Source: Adineta steineri
Taxonomy: Eukaryota; Rotifera; Eurotatoria; Adinetida; Adinetidae
DNA length: 64,000 nucleotides
Assembly: GCA_905250115.1 (NCBI GenBank)
Contig: CAJNOI010000077.1
Location: 303,830 to 367,829, forward strand
Direction of reading: 5' to 3'
Shown piece by piece: positions 23,580 to 35,744 of the stretch. Numbering within the stretch: the first letter of the stretch is position 1; each line of letters starts with the position of its first letter. The notes beneath the pieces were generated by a model, which worked only from the letters and a program-made list of their open reading frames with translations, made no database searches and had not been told where the DNA came from. The position numbers and the translations under genes were made by a program.

Positions 23580-26500
23580 ATGCTGCAACATAAATTTATT
23601 TTCTATGGCCAATATTTTTTGAAGATCAATTCTTATTCCCGGTTGTCCTTCATTCCTCATCGTTCAGTTTCATATGATCAACATGAATCTCCCACTGTAC
23701 CACATCATATTCATCCAACTCCAGTATTAAAATTAACTGACAAACTTCCATCATCATGCAATATACTTATTGCTGGTGGTGGAATTATTGGCCAATCAGT
23801 TGCATATCATTTAAGTGAATTAAATGTTCAAAATATTGTACTTATCGAAAAAGCAAAGTAATAAAAATATTTTATATTTCATTGAATCTATTTGAATTGA
23901 AATAGATTAGCATCGGGTTCAACATGGCAAGGTTCTGGTCAAGTAACTCAGTTACAAAAAACACTTGTTGAAACACATTTTACTAAATATTCACGAGAAT
24001 TATATGAACGATTACATAAAGAAGGACATGATATTGGTAATATTTAAAATTTTTGTAAATGTTTTTATTATATATTATGATTTATATTCGATAGGTTTTA
24101 TTGAGAAAGGAAGTTTATGGGTAGCTCAAACATCTGATCGTCTTCATACACTTAAACGTCAATATTCTACGACAAAAGCATTAGGAATCGATTGTGAAAT
24201 ATTAACTCATGAAAAATTAAGAGAAAAAGTACCAATTATTGATCCACATGAAGTTTGGGTATAAAATAAATTTCTATAATATATATATATTCTATTTAAT
24301 GATATGTATCTAAAGGGTGGTCTTTGGTTACCGAATGATTTTATGGTTGATCCTGTACCATTAGCTTTAACATTTGCTCAATTAGCAATAGCTAAAGGTA
24401 ATAACAGAAAAGGAGTTTTTTCTTGATAAGCTTATTGGTTATTTATTTATAGGAGTTAAAATTATTGAAGACTGTTATGTAGAAGAAATTCTTACAGAAA
24501 AACAACGTACTGGACAATCGGATCGTGTAACTGGTGCTGTAACATCACAAGGCCATATTAAATGTGATGTATTTATTAATTGTACAGGAATGGTCTGTAT
24601 ATTTGTTTTTCTATATGAAAATAATTAACTATTTCTTTATATTTTAAGTGGGCACGAGAACTTGGATTTCAAACTTCACCAAGTGTACGAATTCCTACTC
24701 AAGCATGTGGTAAAGTTATAAATTAAATTTTATTTTGAAAAATTATCTAATAAAATTATTATATAGAATATATATGTTTAAAAACGAAACCAATAGCAAA
24801 TTTTCCAACAACTATTCCAACAGTTCATAATCCTGAAGAACGCTTTTATATTCAACCATTAGCTGATCATAGTGTATTAATTGGTGGTTTTCTGCGACAA
24901 TCAAAACCTATTTTTTCAAATGGCGTTCCAGATACATTTCATTTTTCGCTTCTACCCGATAATTGGGATGATTTTCGTAGGTTATCATCTTTTTTATTCA
25001 TCATATATTTATACTTATTTTCTAGATTGGATATTAAGTAATACTATCAAACGATTTCCTATTCTAGCTGAAAGTGAATGTGAAACATTAATTACTGGTG
25101 CTGATAGTTTTACACCGGATGGTCGATTAATAATGAATGAATCAGCTGAAGTTAGTTATTTATTCAATGAATAGAAATATTTTATAAAATAACGAAATCT
25201 TTAGATTGATAATTATTTCGTTGCATCTGGTTCTAATGGACATGGTATAGCACTTGCTGGTGGTGTTGGAAAATATATAGCTGAATTAATACATAATGGA
25301 AATACAAATTTAAGTACATGGCCTGTTGATATACGACGTTTTATGCGTTTACATACCAATAAACGATTTCTTCAAGATCGTTTACGAGAAATACCAGGTA
25401 AAACTTTAGATATTTCCTTGTTTTTATTATGTTAATTTATAATAGGAAAACAATATTCATTGAAGTATCCAACTTATGGTATGTCATTATATCGAACAGG
25501 ACGAAAATTACGTGTTTCAGCATTACATCCAAAATTACAAGGAGCTGGTGCTGCTTATGGCGAAGTACTTGGTTACGAACGTCCACTATTTTTTAAACCA
25601 GACGAAGCAGGAAAAAGTATTTTGAAACTAAAAGAAAATGCTTTTTTTTGAATTTCCTTTTTTTGTAATATAGAAGATTTTGAAGATTTAAGTAAACAAG
25701 GTACATTCGGTAAAGCACGATGGTTTAATACAGTTAAAAAAGAATATAATGCATGTCGAAAAGGTGTAGCTGTTATTGATATGACATCATTTACAAAATA
25801 TGAATTAAAATCAGCAAATCGAAGTGTTGTGGATTTTCTTCAAATGCTTTGTGCAAATAATATTGATAAGCCAATTGGTACTGTTGTTCACACAGGAATG
25901 TTAAATGAACAAGGTGGTTATGAAAATGATTGTTCTGTTATACGTCTGGGAGAATATCAGTAGGATACGATGTTTTTTTCTATATAAATATAAGATTTTT
26001 GTTCTCTTATTAGTTTTCTTTTGGTGAGTCCAACATCACAATCAACTCGCAATATGAAATGGCTTAAAACACATGTACGAGAAGATAATTCTATTTTTCT
26101 TTCGGATGTAACTTCACTTTATACAGCATTGAATGTAATTGGACCAAAAGCTAAATATTTACTATCTGAATTAAGTGATGAAAATTTTAATGATTTTGCA
26201 AGAATGACTTGTCAAGTAAGTCAAATGTTAAGTTTGATTATTTTTTTATCATTCAATCATTTTAGGAAATTGATGTTGGTTTTGTTAGTCACATATATGC
26301 AATGCGATTAACACATACTGGTGAAGATGGTTTTATGCTTTATATTCCATCAGAAGTAAAATATATTTTTGTATTTGTTGTTGATTATTTTTCTTTTTTA
26401 GTATGCTTTATGTGTGTACGATATGTTAATGGAACAAGGTAAAGATTATGGAATCATCAATGCTGGGTAATATTGATAATTTTGATAAATTCTTATTTAT

Positions 26501-27153
26501 ACATATTAATTTAGATACTTTGCTCAACGAACTCTTCGAATTGAACGTATGTACCCATCTTGGGGACACGATATTGATAAGAAAACAACACCATATCATT
26601 TAAATCGAGAATATCATATATCATATGATGTAAAAATAAAATTTAATTAAGTCAACTTTGTTATTCTACATATAAATATAATTTTAGAAAAATTTTATTG
26701 GTAAAGAAGCTTTATTAAAACAAAAACAAGATGGTATACAAAAACGATTTGTTCAATTTCTTCTTGAAGATCATAAGCTTGATACAGATCCATGGTTATT
26801 GATATACTATGTAAATGATATGATTATATAATTTTATTTTGTAGGCCTTGGAGCGGTGAACCTATTTATCGTAATGGTGAATTTTGTGGATTTGTTACTT
26901 CTGCCGCATTTGGCTTTACACTTGGAAAACAAGTATAGAATATGAAAAAATAATGTGTCATTTATATATATATATTTTTTTTTTATAGGTCTGCTTAGGA
27001 TTTGTTCATGCACCTTCTTCAGAAAAGATCACAGTCAATTATATTCGTGGAGCTACATATGAAATTGATATAGCAACGAAACGATTTAAAGCACGTCCTA
27101 ATGTCTATCAACCTACTGAAATGGGTCCTACAGTTCTACTATATACAAATTAA
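23580..27153 (+). CDS. PDPR: Pyruvate dehydrogenase phosphatase regulatory subunit
   Basis: PDPR is the mitochondrial FAD-protein partner of PDP1 and tunes dephosphorylation, and so activation, of the pyruvate dehydrogenase complex. About 14 exons with short introns. The N-terminus (MLQHKFIFYGQYFLKINSYS) suits a transit peptide. Then the FAD Rossmann motif (ILIAGGGIIGQSVAYHL), a DAO-type oxidoreductase domain (STWQGSGQVTQLQ, GADSFTPDGRLIMNE, DNYFVASGSNGHGIALAGG), and the GcvT-like aminomethyltransferase half (IDMTSFTKYEL, HTGMLNEQGGYENDCSVIRL, LTHTGEDGFMLYIPSEYAL). It ends with the barrel (EPIYRNGEFCGFVTSAAFGF, VCLGFVHAPS, YEIDIATKRFKARPNVYQP). Sarcosine and dimethylglycine dehydrogenases share this layout, but the GMLNEQGGYENDCS and NVIGPKAKYLLSEL blocks fit PDPR better. 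It looks intact. Confidence 0.9.
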
Positions 27154-27340
27154 TTTTTAAATAATGTATCTCGTCAAATCTCAACGAACAGTCAAAATGT
27201 ATCAATACTTTAAAAACTTTATTTTTCTAATTTTCTCATTAAAAAGTATGTCTTTAATATATGTTCATGTTTAATTAAAATAAAAATTAATTTATATATT
27301 GTATTACTGAATAAATATAAATATTTATGAATTATCTTCA

Positions 27341-27440
27341 NNNNNNNNNNNNNNNNNNNNNNNNNNNNNNNNNNNNNNNNNNNNNNNNNNNNNNNNNNNN
27401 NNNNNNNNNNNNNNNNNNNNNNNNNNNNNNNNNNNNNNNN
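27341..27440. other. Assembly gap, 100 N
   Basis: A run of exactly 100 N, the usual placeholder for a gap of unknown size between scaffolded contigs. Anything joined across it is uncertain. Confidence 0.99.
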
Positions 27441-27521
27441 ACGAATACGCATTATTCGATGTCCTGTTGCTTGTGATTCACAAGTAACTGTCGACCGTTT
27501 TTTGTTGCATTTAAAATCCAT
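27441..27521 (-). CDS. Possible first exon of a small gene cut by the gap
   Basis: On the minus strand an open frame starts MDFKCNKKRSTVTCESQATG and continues HRIMRIR into the N run, basic and cysteine-containing. It could be the start of a small basic (ribosomal-type) protein whose remainder lies in the gap. I could not recognise a family, and the sequence on the other side of the gap is not clearly coding. Confidence 0.3.
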
Positions 27522-27639
27522 GATAAACGCATTTATTTTATTTTTTTATTTTCATCTAAAATCCAAAACCAGTAAGAAAATACTACACATAACAAATTTA
27601 TTGTATAATATTTGTTTTTTTTCTTTCTTAAACTACAAA

Positions 27640-29474
27640 TTATCTACATAAGTCGGACTTTATTTGATTGTCAACATCATCGTCATCATCATCTTCGCTA
27701 TTGCATTCATTATGATTTGATGATTGTTGTTGCTGTATTTGTTGTTGCTGTTGCTGCTTTCGTTTACTATTCATTCGAATACATTTACCAGCAATTGCGT
27801 CACGACGAAGTTGTAATAAAGCATTACGGATTTTTGGCCACATTAAATAAAGTTCCTGTTCAGTTAAATTCCATGCTGTACATATGCAATCTAATAAAAT
27901 AATAGTAAATGTATACAAGTAGAATGAAGAAAATAAATTTTCCTACGTCGAAGAAAAATATCACGTTCATTATTATGGTCAACATGTAATTTCGCCATGA
28001 TTTCATCTCGAGAAAAAAGATCACTTGCAACATGGCGAGCAAAACTAGTCAGAGTTGTTCGTCGTCGAAGATGTTTCATCATATTTCGTCCATTATATAT
28101 CTGGTTAAAATAAAAATTAGATATAATCTTATAGTTTAAAATTAATTTACAATAGTATTTGTAGGAATTGGATGCATTGTATATGTCAGGTTCGTTGATG
28201 TACTAGCTGGAAGATCTAATCGTTGAGTAATATCTGATGTTTCATCCTCTTCCTGATCCTCTTCGATTTCAAGTTCTGAAGGTTCAGTCTATAATAAAAT
28301 TGATTATTGATTATTTATATGAAGAATTTTTGCTTACATCATCTATATGTTCATGTTTTATATTTGATTCAGAAAATGATGGTGGTGAATTATGAATATC
28401 AGATTGATGATTGAGAGTATCTATATTCGATGCAAGACGAAGAACAATAGACTGTAAACGAGCTATCTGTTGATGGATATCTATAAATTGAATATAAATA
28501 TACTATTATAAAATCAAAAAATAATAATATTTTTTTATTAACCTGATGATGCATTAATATTATTCTCTAATTGTTGTTGAGTATAATGGACTAAAGAAAC
28601 ATCATTATATGGTTCTGCTTCTGAATATGTTTCATGATCTAAATTGAGATAAACTTGTAAAAGAATCAAGAAATAGAAAAAGTTTGAAGATATCTTATTC
28701 CTATTTCAGACCGACGAGAATACTATTGTATTAATTGACAAGTAAGGTTAGTAAATAAATTTCCGTTGAATAAAATAAACAAAAATTTACATTCTTTCAA
28801 GATATGTTTTGAAAAGAACAAGATAAATAAAGAAAATTTCGATTATTTATCTAAATATTTTAATATTAAAAATACATAGAGAAAACAATTGAATGATAAA
28901 GTATCTCATTATATTATAGATAAAAATAATTGCTATACACGTGGCAATTTTACGTAGGATTTTTATTCTTGTATCGATATAAGGGCAGATCATGTAATGA
29001 GAAAAAAGTAAAAGATATCATCAAAGAAAATCTTAAATTAGGATTATTAATGTCTTTCAATAGTGTATTATAGATAAAATAAATAGTAGAGAATAACGGC
29101 ACGTGAGAGAGAACACAGAATGCTACTAAAGTGTATAATGTCTTACTTATTCTTAATCTTTTATTGGCAAAAACATTCTCTGATACCATACTATCATTCA
29201 ATAATCTTTTATTTGTATTAATTTGTCTATCATGTTGATGATGTTGTTGTTCTTCATGTTGATCAACACGCCAAACAAGCCATGAAAGAAAACCTTGACA
29301 TGTTAAATGATTATCTTCTTGTGGTAGTAATTTTTTTAACAAATCAAATAATTTATATTGATCAATAAATGATAAACGTGTATCAATAATAAATTTTTCA
29401 ATAGCAATATAACTTTCAAATAAACTTAGTGAAGCATGCTTATATAATAAATGATGATGATGTTCATTAGCCAT
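27640..29474 (-). CDS. BEN-domain-like nuclear protein
   Basis: Six exons: 29147-29474 (start MANEHHHHLLYKHASLSLFE), then about 28545-28638, 28340-28485, 28155-28290, 27948-28100 and 27640-27890. The first 80 residues are helical and unrecognised; they lead into a His/Gln-rich linker with a basic patch (NKRLRI). The middle is acidic (ELEIEEDQEEDE). The C-terminal region contains MKHLRRRTTLTSFARHVASD with LFSRDEIMAKL, and later AWNLTEQELYLMWPKIRNAL with LQLRRDAIAGK, which resembles the helical BEN DNA-binding domain. It ends in a poly-Gln then poly-Asp tail. A chromatin or transcription role is inferred only from this similarity and the composition. A 3' splice site (ttcttatag) lies 2 bases before the ATG. 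Confidence 0.6.
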
Positions 29475-29606
29475 ATCTATAAGAAAGAAAAATCTATTAA
29501 GAATTTTGTTTGACTTTTTATTTTATTTTTTATTTTAAAGAATAAATAAATGAAGAGAAAGAAAAAAAAATGTTCTTGTTTCTTTTTTTCTTCTTGAATG
29601 TTTTGT

Positions 29607-30359
29607 TTATCGAAACATATATAAAAAAAGAACAATAAGACAACATGCAATGACAAAACCAAGTACAAGAGAATCTTTACGTTTTTTTATTTTTACTTTT
29701 TGTAATATATTATTCATTAATGGGAAACGATTTGTTAGATTTTTAACTTTATGTGTTATATTCATAAAATATTTTCGCTGATCAAATAAATTATCTTTTA
29801 ACATTTTCATACTATCTAATTGTCCATCGATTAATTTATGTGAATTTGTTAAATGATCCATTTCACGTAAATAATAGTCTTGTCGACGACTACTAAGACC
29901 TGGTGTACTGATATCAGAACTTGGATTATTATTTATTAAAAGATCTTCACGTGTTTGAAAATTTCTTATATTTGCTTTTGTTCGATCAAATTCACGTCGA
30001 TAATCTTGACAAATTTCATGATGACGTTGTAATGTATGTGTTGCAGCTGTATTAGGTCCACTTAATGCCGGTATAGCATCAGCCATACGTTTATTTATAT
30101 CCGATAAATGTTCAAGAAGTTTATCAATTTCAATTGACATAGCTTCGAATGATGATGGAGATGTTGAAGATGAAGGATGTAATGTTTGATCACGTGCAAC
30201 ATAATTTGAACATAATTTTGAAAATGACATTAATTTAACATCAATTTCATTTTCAAGTTGTCGTGCTTGTTTACGTAAATCCTCCCAATCAGTAACTGTT
30301 GCTGGTAGCATTCTTGAATTAGTTGATGAATACGAATTATTATTTGAGGTGCGATTCAT
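29607..30359 (-). CDS. GOSR1: Golgi SNARE GOSR1/GS28
   Basis: Qb-SNARE for ER-to-Golgi and intra-Golgi transport. A single exon of 250 codons, the usual length of the family. It begins with a short Ser/Asn stretch and the diagnostic DWEDLRKQARQLENEIDVKL and SFSKLCSNY, continues through a coiled helical region (IDKLLEHLSDINKRMADAIP, RHHEICQDYRREFDRTKANI), a linker with the Ser-rich segment and SRRQDYYLREMDHL, the SNARE motif (NSHKLIDGQLDSMKMLKDNL) and one C-terminal membrane anchor (DSLVLGFVIACCLIVLFLYM). All parts are present. It is unusual here in having no introns, and its stop lies 132 bp from the start of the BEN-like gene on the same strand. Confidence 0.95.
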   Translation of the reverse strand: MNRTSNNNSYSSTNSRMLPATVTDWEDLRKQARQLENEIDVKLMSFSKLCSNYVARDQTLHPSSSTSPSSFEAMSIEIDKLLEHLSDINKRMADAIPALSGPNTAATHTLQRHHEICQDYRREFDRTKANIRNFQTREDLLINNNPSSDISTPGLSSRRQDYYLREMDHLTNSHKLIDGQLDSMKMLKDNLFDQRKYFMNITHKVKNLTNRFPLMNNILQKVKIKKRKDSLVLGFVIACCLIVLFLYMFR

Positions 30360-30774
30360 AATGTAAAGAAGAATTTAGTTAAGAAAAACATTAAAGAGAT
30401 TGTTTTATCATTTTTTGTAGAAACTATTTGAAATATAGTTGAATGTGAACGTCACGCACTCACGTCACATAGATGCTAAGACGAATATGAATCATTGAAA
30501 ATCTAGAAGATCGATTGACCTATGAAAATTCAATTATAAAAATTTGAATTTCTTTAATTTAAGAATAAAATATGAAATTAAGACTTAAGAGAATTTTTTT
30601 TTTGAATTTTAATTTCGAAAAATTAAAATGACATAGATCGCTTACTAGCGACATCTCTTTTATATATCATATATTTTTAAAGATAATAATGCATTGAAGA
30701 TAAATATATACATATATAAATAGCTTGTACTAATGTGTATTTTCTGATAGTATCTAAAGAAAAAAAAGACAGAA

Positions 30775-31463
30775 ATGTTTTTACATGTATTAACAATTAT
30801 TGCTATTATTGGTAACCTTTCTAGTAAATCGATTATTACTAAGAATATTTCGGGTAAAATAATAATAAAAAAAATATTATTGAAAAATTCATTTTATCTT
30901 ATCAATAGATTGTAGTATAACACAAAATGGTATTCTTCATTACTATGGCAAACATTCATTTACAAAATTTCAAGATGAATGCTTACCTTGGAGTGATATG
31001 AAAATAGATTATCCAGAAGTTATAAATAAAGCTAATTTTTTCAATGATGGATCAATTAAAGCAGCAAAAAATTATTGTCGAAATCCAAATATGAATGTCA
31101 ACGGTCCATGGTGTTTTATTCAAAATGAAGATGCTATTACCATGGAACAATGTGAAGTTTGTCAAAGTCTTGGTATATTAAGATATTAACAATTTTCATC
31201 AAATTTTCTAATAAGATTTTTCTTTAGTACTTCGATCAACAATACCACCTACTCATATAGAATTTATTGATGACGTAACAGTTGCAAATGTTACTAGGAT
31301 TTCTTTTCAAGATGTATATGATGAACTTACACGATATAGTATTTATATTCGAGAAAAAGTGGCGCAAATCGTTGAACGTTTAAGAGGAAAATTTCGACAA
31401 TTGCAATCGGGAGCTTTAAAATATTATAATATCAAAATAAAACCATTTTTTAAAAAAACATAA
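30775..31463 (+). CDS. Secreted single-kringle protein
   Basis: Three exons give about 200 residues. The first encodes a signal peptide (FLHVLTIIAIIGNLSS). The second carries a kringle domain with its conserved frame: CLPWSDM, then NYCRNPNMNVNGPWCFI, then a closing cysteine motif (MEQCEVCQS); the KHSFTKFQDECLPW opening and the GPWC core are diagnostic. The third exon (THIEFIDDVTVANVTRISFQ onward) is basic and helical, ending FFKKT, with no known domain. Kringles bind lysine side chains or other proteins; no protease or other domain is attached, so this would act as a binding or structural secreted protein. Partner unknown. Confidence 0.8.
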
Positions 31464-31704
31464 AATAGAATTGTCTTTTTACTTCGTACGTCTACTATAT
31501 AATATTTATGAAAACTATAGTTTTCAATGTTACTGAATGTCAAGAAGTTTATTTTTGTTTTAATAGATTTATAGATACATTACCAAAAGAAATATATATG
31601 TTCTAGACTATATTTTAAAAAAAACTATAGAAAAATATACCGATTATTTTTTTTTATGAAAGACAAAAAAAATTAGTAAACACACTGGAATAAAACTATT
31701 TTTG

Positions 31705-33212
31705 TTAGAGTCGCAAAACTATAGGTGAATTTTGATATAATGGTGTTGGTTCTAGATAATGAGGTTCTTCTTCTAAAATCATAAATCATAAACAATTATT
31801 TACAAATATGATAAATAAATATACCATTTCGATTTTGTTCTTTGGTTGTATCTGGTTTTTCATATATATTAACTGTTTCATAGTGATTAGTATCTACTAT
31901 AATAAAAAAACACAATTACATTTTTATAAAATTCAAAATTTGATACATACTGTTGGTTTTAGAACTGAAAATAAAAAATAAGAATGAAAAACAATCTTTA
32001 TATATAAACATATGAATATATTAAACTTACTTAGTTGGAGCTAAAATAAAAGAAAAATTAATTTCAGAATAAAATTTCCATTCATTATTTCATACCTTTA
32101 TTTTGACGACGACAAAAGAAAAATATCAACAAGAACAATAATCCAAAAAAGAAGAGACCACCAAGAATAGAGCCAATAATAATAAGAATCCGTTTTCCTA
32201 TAAAACAAAAAAATAATTAGAAATTTTGTTTATTTTATTGTAGCACATAATGAAAAGTGCTCACACCAGTCGTTAATTTTCCTCGTTTACCACCTGATGT
32301 TGGTTTGTTAAAATATTTATCATCATCAGTTTTTGGTGTTGGTACATAACCATAAGGTGTATCAATATCAGGATCAGCTGGCATAGAATCTAAAGTTAAA
32401 TTATTTCATCTTATTTATTATTCATTTTCAATAAGTTCCAAATTACCTTTCACTCTAATTACACTAGATAGAGATGAATCTAATTGATTATCTGTCATTA
32501 ATTCACATGTTAATATTTGTTGATTGTTCGATGATGTTCGTTTTATGAACGTATGTTGATTAGCACAAACAACCCATGATCCATCTGATTCTTGTCTTCG
32601 ATGTATATTAATTTTACCTCGAATATCTCCTATTGGATTCATATTAAGATCTACATTTTTAAAACCCATAACAGATGCACAACAAAAGAAATCAACTTTT
32701 GTTTGATCAGCAACTTCAAATGTACTTAAAGTTTCATCTATTGGATCATCTGAACGTAAACATGAACCAACTGCTCCATGACATATATAGTTCCAATAAA
32801 ATGATTGTACATCTAAACGATAGTTTTTTTGTTAATAGTCATATATAAAATTTATTTTACCAGCTACAATCAATTGATAAATACGATTCATTGATGCTGT
32901 TGACCATGTTGGTTTTCGACAACCATAATAACCAATATTTTCTGATTGAATTGAATTTGATGAAACGCGAAGAATTTTTTCTTGATTTAAATAATTAAAA
33001 TTTAAGTTTAAATATGAATATTGATTATCATTTTCTTGTATTTCTGACCAATCATCTAATTTTTGAGTAAAATAAACCGATTCATCTTGTTGACAATCAA
33101 ATGAAAATGATTGTCCGACAGATTTTGTGATTTTTTCAATTTTTTCACTTAGTACACCACATACGATCAGAATTAATAGAAAATATAACATCATCGAATA
33201 TCGAATATGCAT
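31705..33212 (-). CDS. Ig-like single-pass receptor with tyrosine-rich tail
   Basis: About eight exons. The start (MLYFLLILIVCGVLS) is a signal peptide. Residues 25-120 form an Ig V-like fold: FSFDCQQ supplies the first Cys, and ENIGYYGCRKP the YxC second Cys. A second cysteine-containing extracellular module follows (FYWNYICHGAVGSCL, FFCCASVMGF, WVVCANQHTF, LTCELM). One TM segment (ILIIIGSILGGLFFFGLLFL) is followed by a basic stop-transfer CRRQNK. The cytoplasmic tail is short and spread over tiny exons, with tyrosines in NHYETVNIYEKP, PHYLEPTPLYQN and a hydrophobic end (PIVLRL). The YETV, YEKP and YLEP sites look like SH2-type or sorting motifs; none is a perfect ITIM. Function and ligand are unknown. 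Confidence 0.72.
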
Positions 33213-34952
33213 GTCAAAATCAAAAATAAAAATAAATAATATTACTTTTATAAATGCTATAGAGAAATTTTCTTATTACATTAAAAGAATGAGAATATAT
33301 AGACGTATGTATTGACTATTATTGAAGGGCAATTATGATGCTGTGCATGAGAGGTAGTAAGAATAGAAAAAATGAAGAACGTTAGTATTTGAGGGTTACC
33401 TATTCTTTTTTTTCTACATAAATAGTAACATTATATGTAATATATTTGTTCCCTATTCTTTGTTTTTATATTACTATTAGATTCATGTGACTCATTCATC
33501 GTTTGTATAATTCAAGTCTGATTTAAAAAGAAATGAGTAAGATTATGTATGCCGTATATAAAGACAGTCTAATGTTGAAAGTGTGTAGGTGGGAAAGACA
33601 TTTGAAAAAGAAAAATCAGCATATGAATGGCTTTTTATTGCCTTTTTTTTTGTCGTTTCTTTTTTTTCAAACATATATAGCAAATGAAAGAAAAATAGTT
33701 GTTTAAAAATGAGTCATTGCATTAAAAAAAATTGACATATACATTTTTTTTCTATAGAGCTAAACTTACTGAAAAAATATTGTATAAGTGTATATATGTA
33801 TATCTATCTTGTTTTGAATGATCAATAATTTGCTTTTCTGTATTGCTTTTTCGTCCAATGATTCATAACAGTATAATAATATATAGATACTCATCAAATG
33901 ATATACAAGGTATATTGAGTTGACTCATTATTATTTCTCACTTTAGATGAATCATCGACTGGGATGTGACAAAAAAATCCTAATTAAATATTGAAATAAA
34001 CCAGACTGTATTTGCTGAATCCAGTTCACAGCTTGTTTGAAAAATCATCTATGCATGGATTTACGATTTACTAAAATCTATGAAAAAGTTTAAAAATAGT
34101 TGTGATATAATGAAATGATTCTTTTTACCTTTGCAGACACAAAACCTATGATACGAAAACTTGATTCATAAGATACTGCGGGAATAATGTCAGATGATAT
34201 GTTCACATATTTATAGTGATTGTAGAAAGACAACAGTGTACACCAAAATAGTTTATATTCTTTTCCGATTATCATCATATAAACAATGTTCATTCAATTA
34301 AATAGTTTTATATAGCATGAAATAATCGTTTCGTCATAAAAATAGTTATTTGAGTATAATTGTACTGATTACGTAACAAATTCGATTTTTCATTACTCAA
34401 AATTCTAATATTATTACTATAACAAAAATATTTCAATAGTCATTGTTTGCATATGAATAATATTTTTGATTGAAGAATAAATCATGTGATAATACGACAT
34501 GATAAAATATTTTGTTTTCATAGAAAAAAACAAGTTCCATATGTTTTTTTAATGATCAAACTGTTAAGACAAGGTCTCTGACTGGAATTTCTAGTTCTTC
34601 GTTGAAGTTGTATTGCAAGACGTGAAAAAAAAACAACGACCTTGATTAAACGATATTGATTTAAAGACAACTTTTCAAACTGATTGTTGTTATTCATATT
34701 CAGAATGAGCGAAGAACATAATAGGCAATAGAAACTGTACCATCAACAAAGTGCATAATTAAACATTAATAGGATCAAATTTTCTGTAATCAGTATCTTC
34801 ATATAAAATCCAGAGAAATCTCTAAATAATTTGTTAGAAATTATTAAAACAATCATCTATAATTATTGAATTTAAATCATATATGGGCACAGCCAAGCGT
34901 TACGGAATTTAATTTTTTTAACTTATGAGACATGTATCTCCTCAATAATAAG
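33213..34952. other. Intergenic, no gene seen
   Basis: About 1.7 kb of AT-rich sequence upstream of the Ig-like gene. It contains poly-T runs and one small chance frame at 34090-34293. A motif AGCGTTACGGAATTT near 34894 recurs at 35224 and 35390, on the far side of the next element, so part of this may be an older repeat. Confidence 0.4.
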
Positions 34953-35136
34953 CAGAGGTGCAGAATCTTCCTCATGCGCCCCGCGCGGGGGGGGGGGAAA
35001 TTTTTTAAAAACTGCATTTTTTGGGGAAATTTTTGAAAATTCTGGGGAATTTTTGAAGATTTACCTTGGGGGAAATTTTTCAAAAATTTTCCCGCGGGGG
35101 GAAATTGTTTTTTTTTGGGAAGATTCTGCACCTCTG
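34953..35136. mobile_element. hAT-like MITE, 184 bp, perfect 8-bp duplication
   Basis: Terminal inverted repeats of 19 bp, CAGAGGTGCAGAATCTTCC on the left and the same sequence reverse-complemented at the right end. The flanks are an exact 8-bp direct duplication, ATAATAAG at 34945-34952 and 35137-35144. CAG ends plus 8-bp duplications are the signature of hAT elements. The interior is striking: a GCGCGGGGGGGGGG run, several GGGGAAATTTTT blocks and a CCCGCGGGGGG patch, unlike anything around. No coding capacity. The exact duplication suggests a fairly recent insertion. Confidence 0.92.
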
Positions 35137-35744
35137 ATAATAAGAGAGATGTTTCTGAAATTTTTACTATATATGAAGATTAACTAGCTGTACTAGTACT
35201 AAAAATTTCACTGAATTGTGATGAGCCATAACGGAATTTCAAAAATCGACAAAATTTTGAGGGAGGACTCAGATTTTAACATTTTTCTTTGAAACTAAGT
35301 GACTCATAAATGAACGTTTTTTACACAGATTGTTCAGCTTTTCACAAGCTCTTAAAACATTTGTTTTGAATAAGATGACTTAAAAGACTGAGCGTTACGG
35401 AATTTCACCGTTTTTCTCTTTTTCTATGAGAAACAATTTAGTACCATTTTTACGATAATTTCAACTATGAAATCTAACTTTTCCCATTCTGTAACGATTA
35501 AGAATATTGTTTTCTATAAATCGATTAGTTCATTTTAATCTTTTTTTCAAAATTTCATAGAAAATTTCATTCATCATTTTGACAAAAATGAAAAAAAAAG
35601 CGAAATTTCGTAATTATTCACGCTTTTAAACTCGTAAGAAAGACAAATAATATTGGTTTTATATGTCAGCTGAGTAACTGAGAATGCAGAACAAACTTAA
35701 TAATATTTCAAGATCATACTCTCTTTTTCAAAGACTAGTAAAAT
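35137..35744. other. Intergenic with degenerate repeats
   Basis: About 600 bp. TAACGGAATTTC-type motifs recur (35224, 35390) together with an inverted-looking copy (AAATTTCGTAATTATTC near 35609), hinting at an older inverted-repeat element into which the 184-bp MITE inserted. No gene. Confidence 0.4.
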
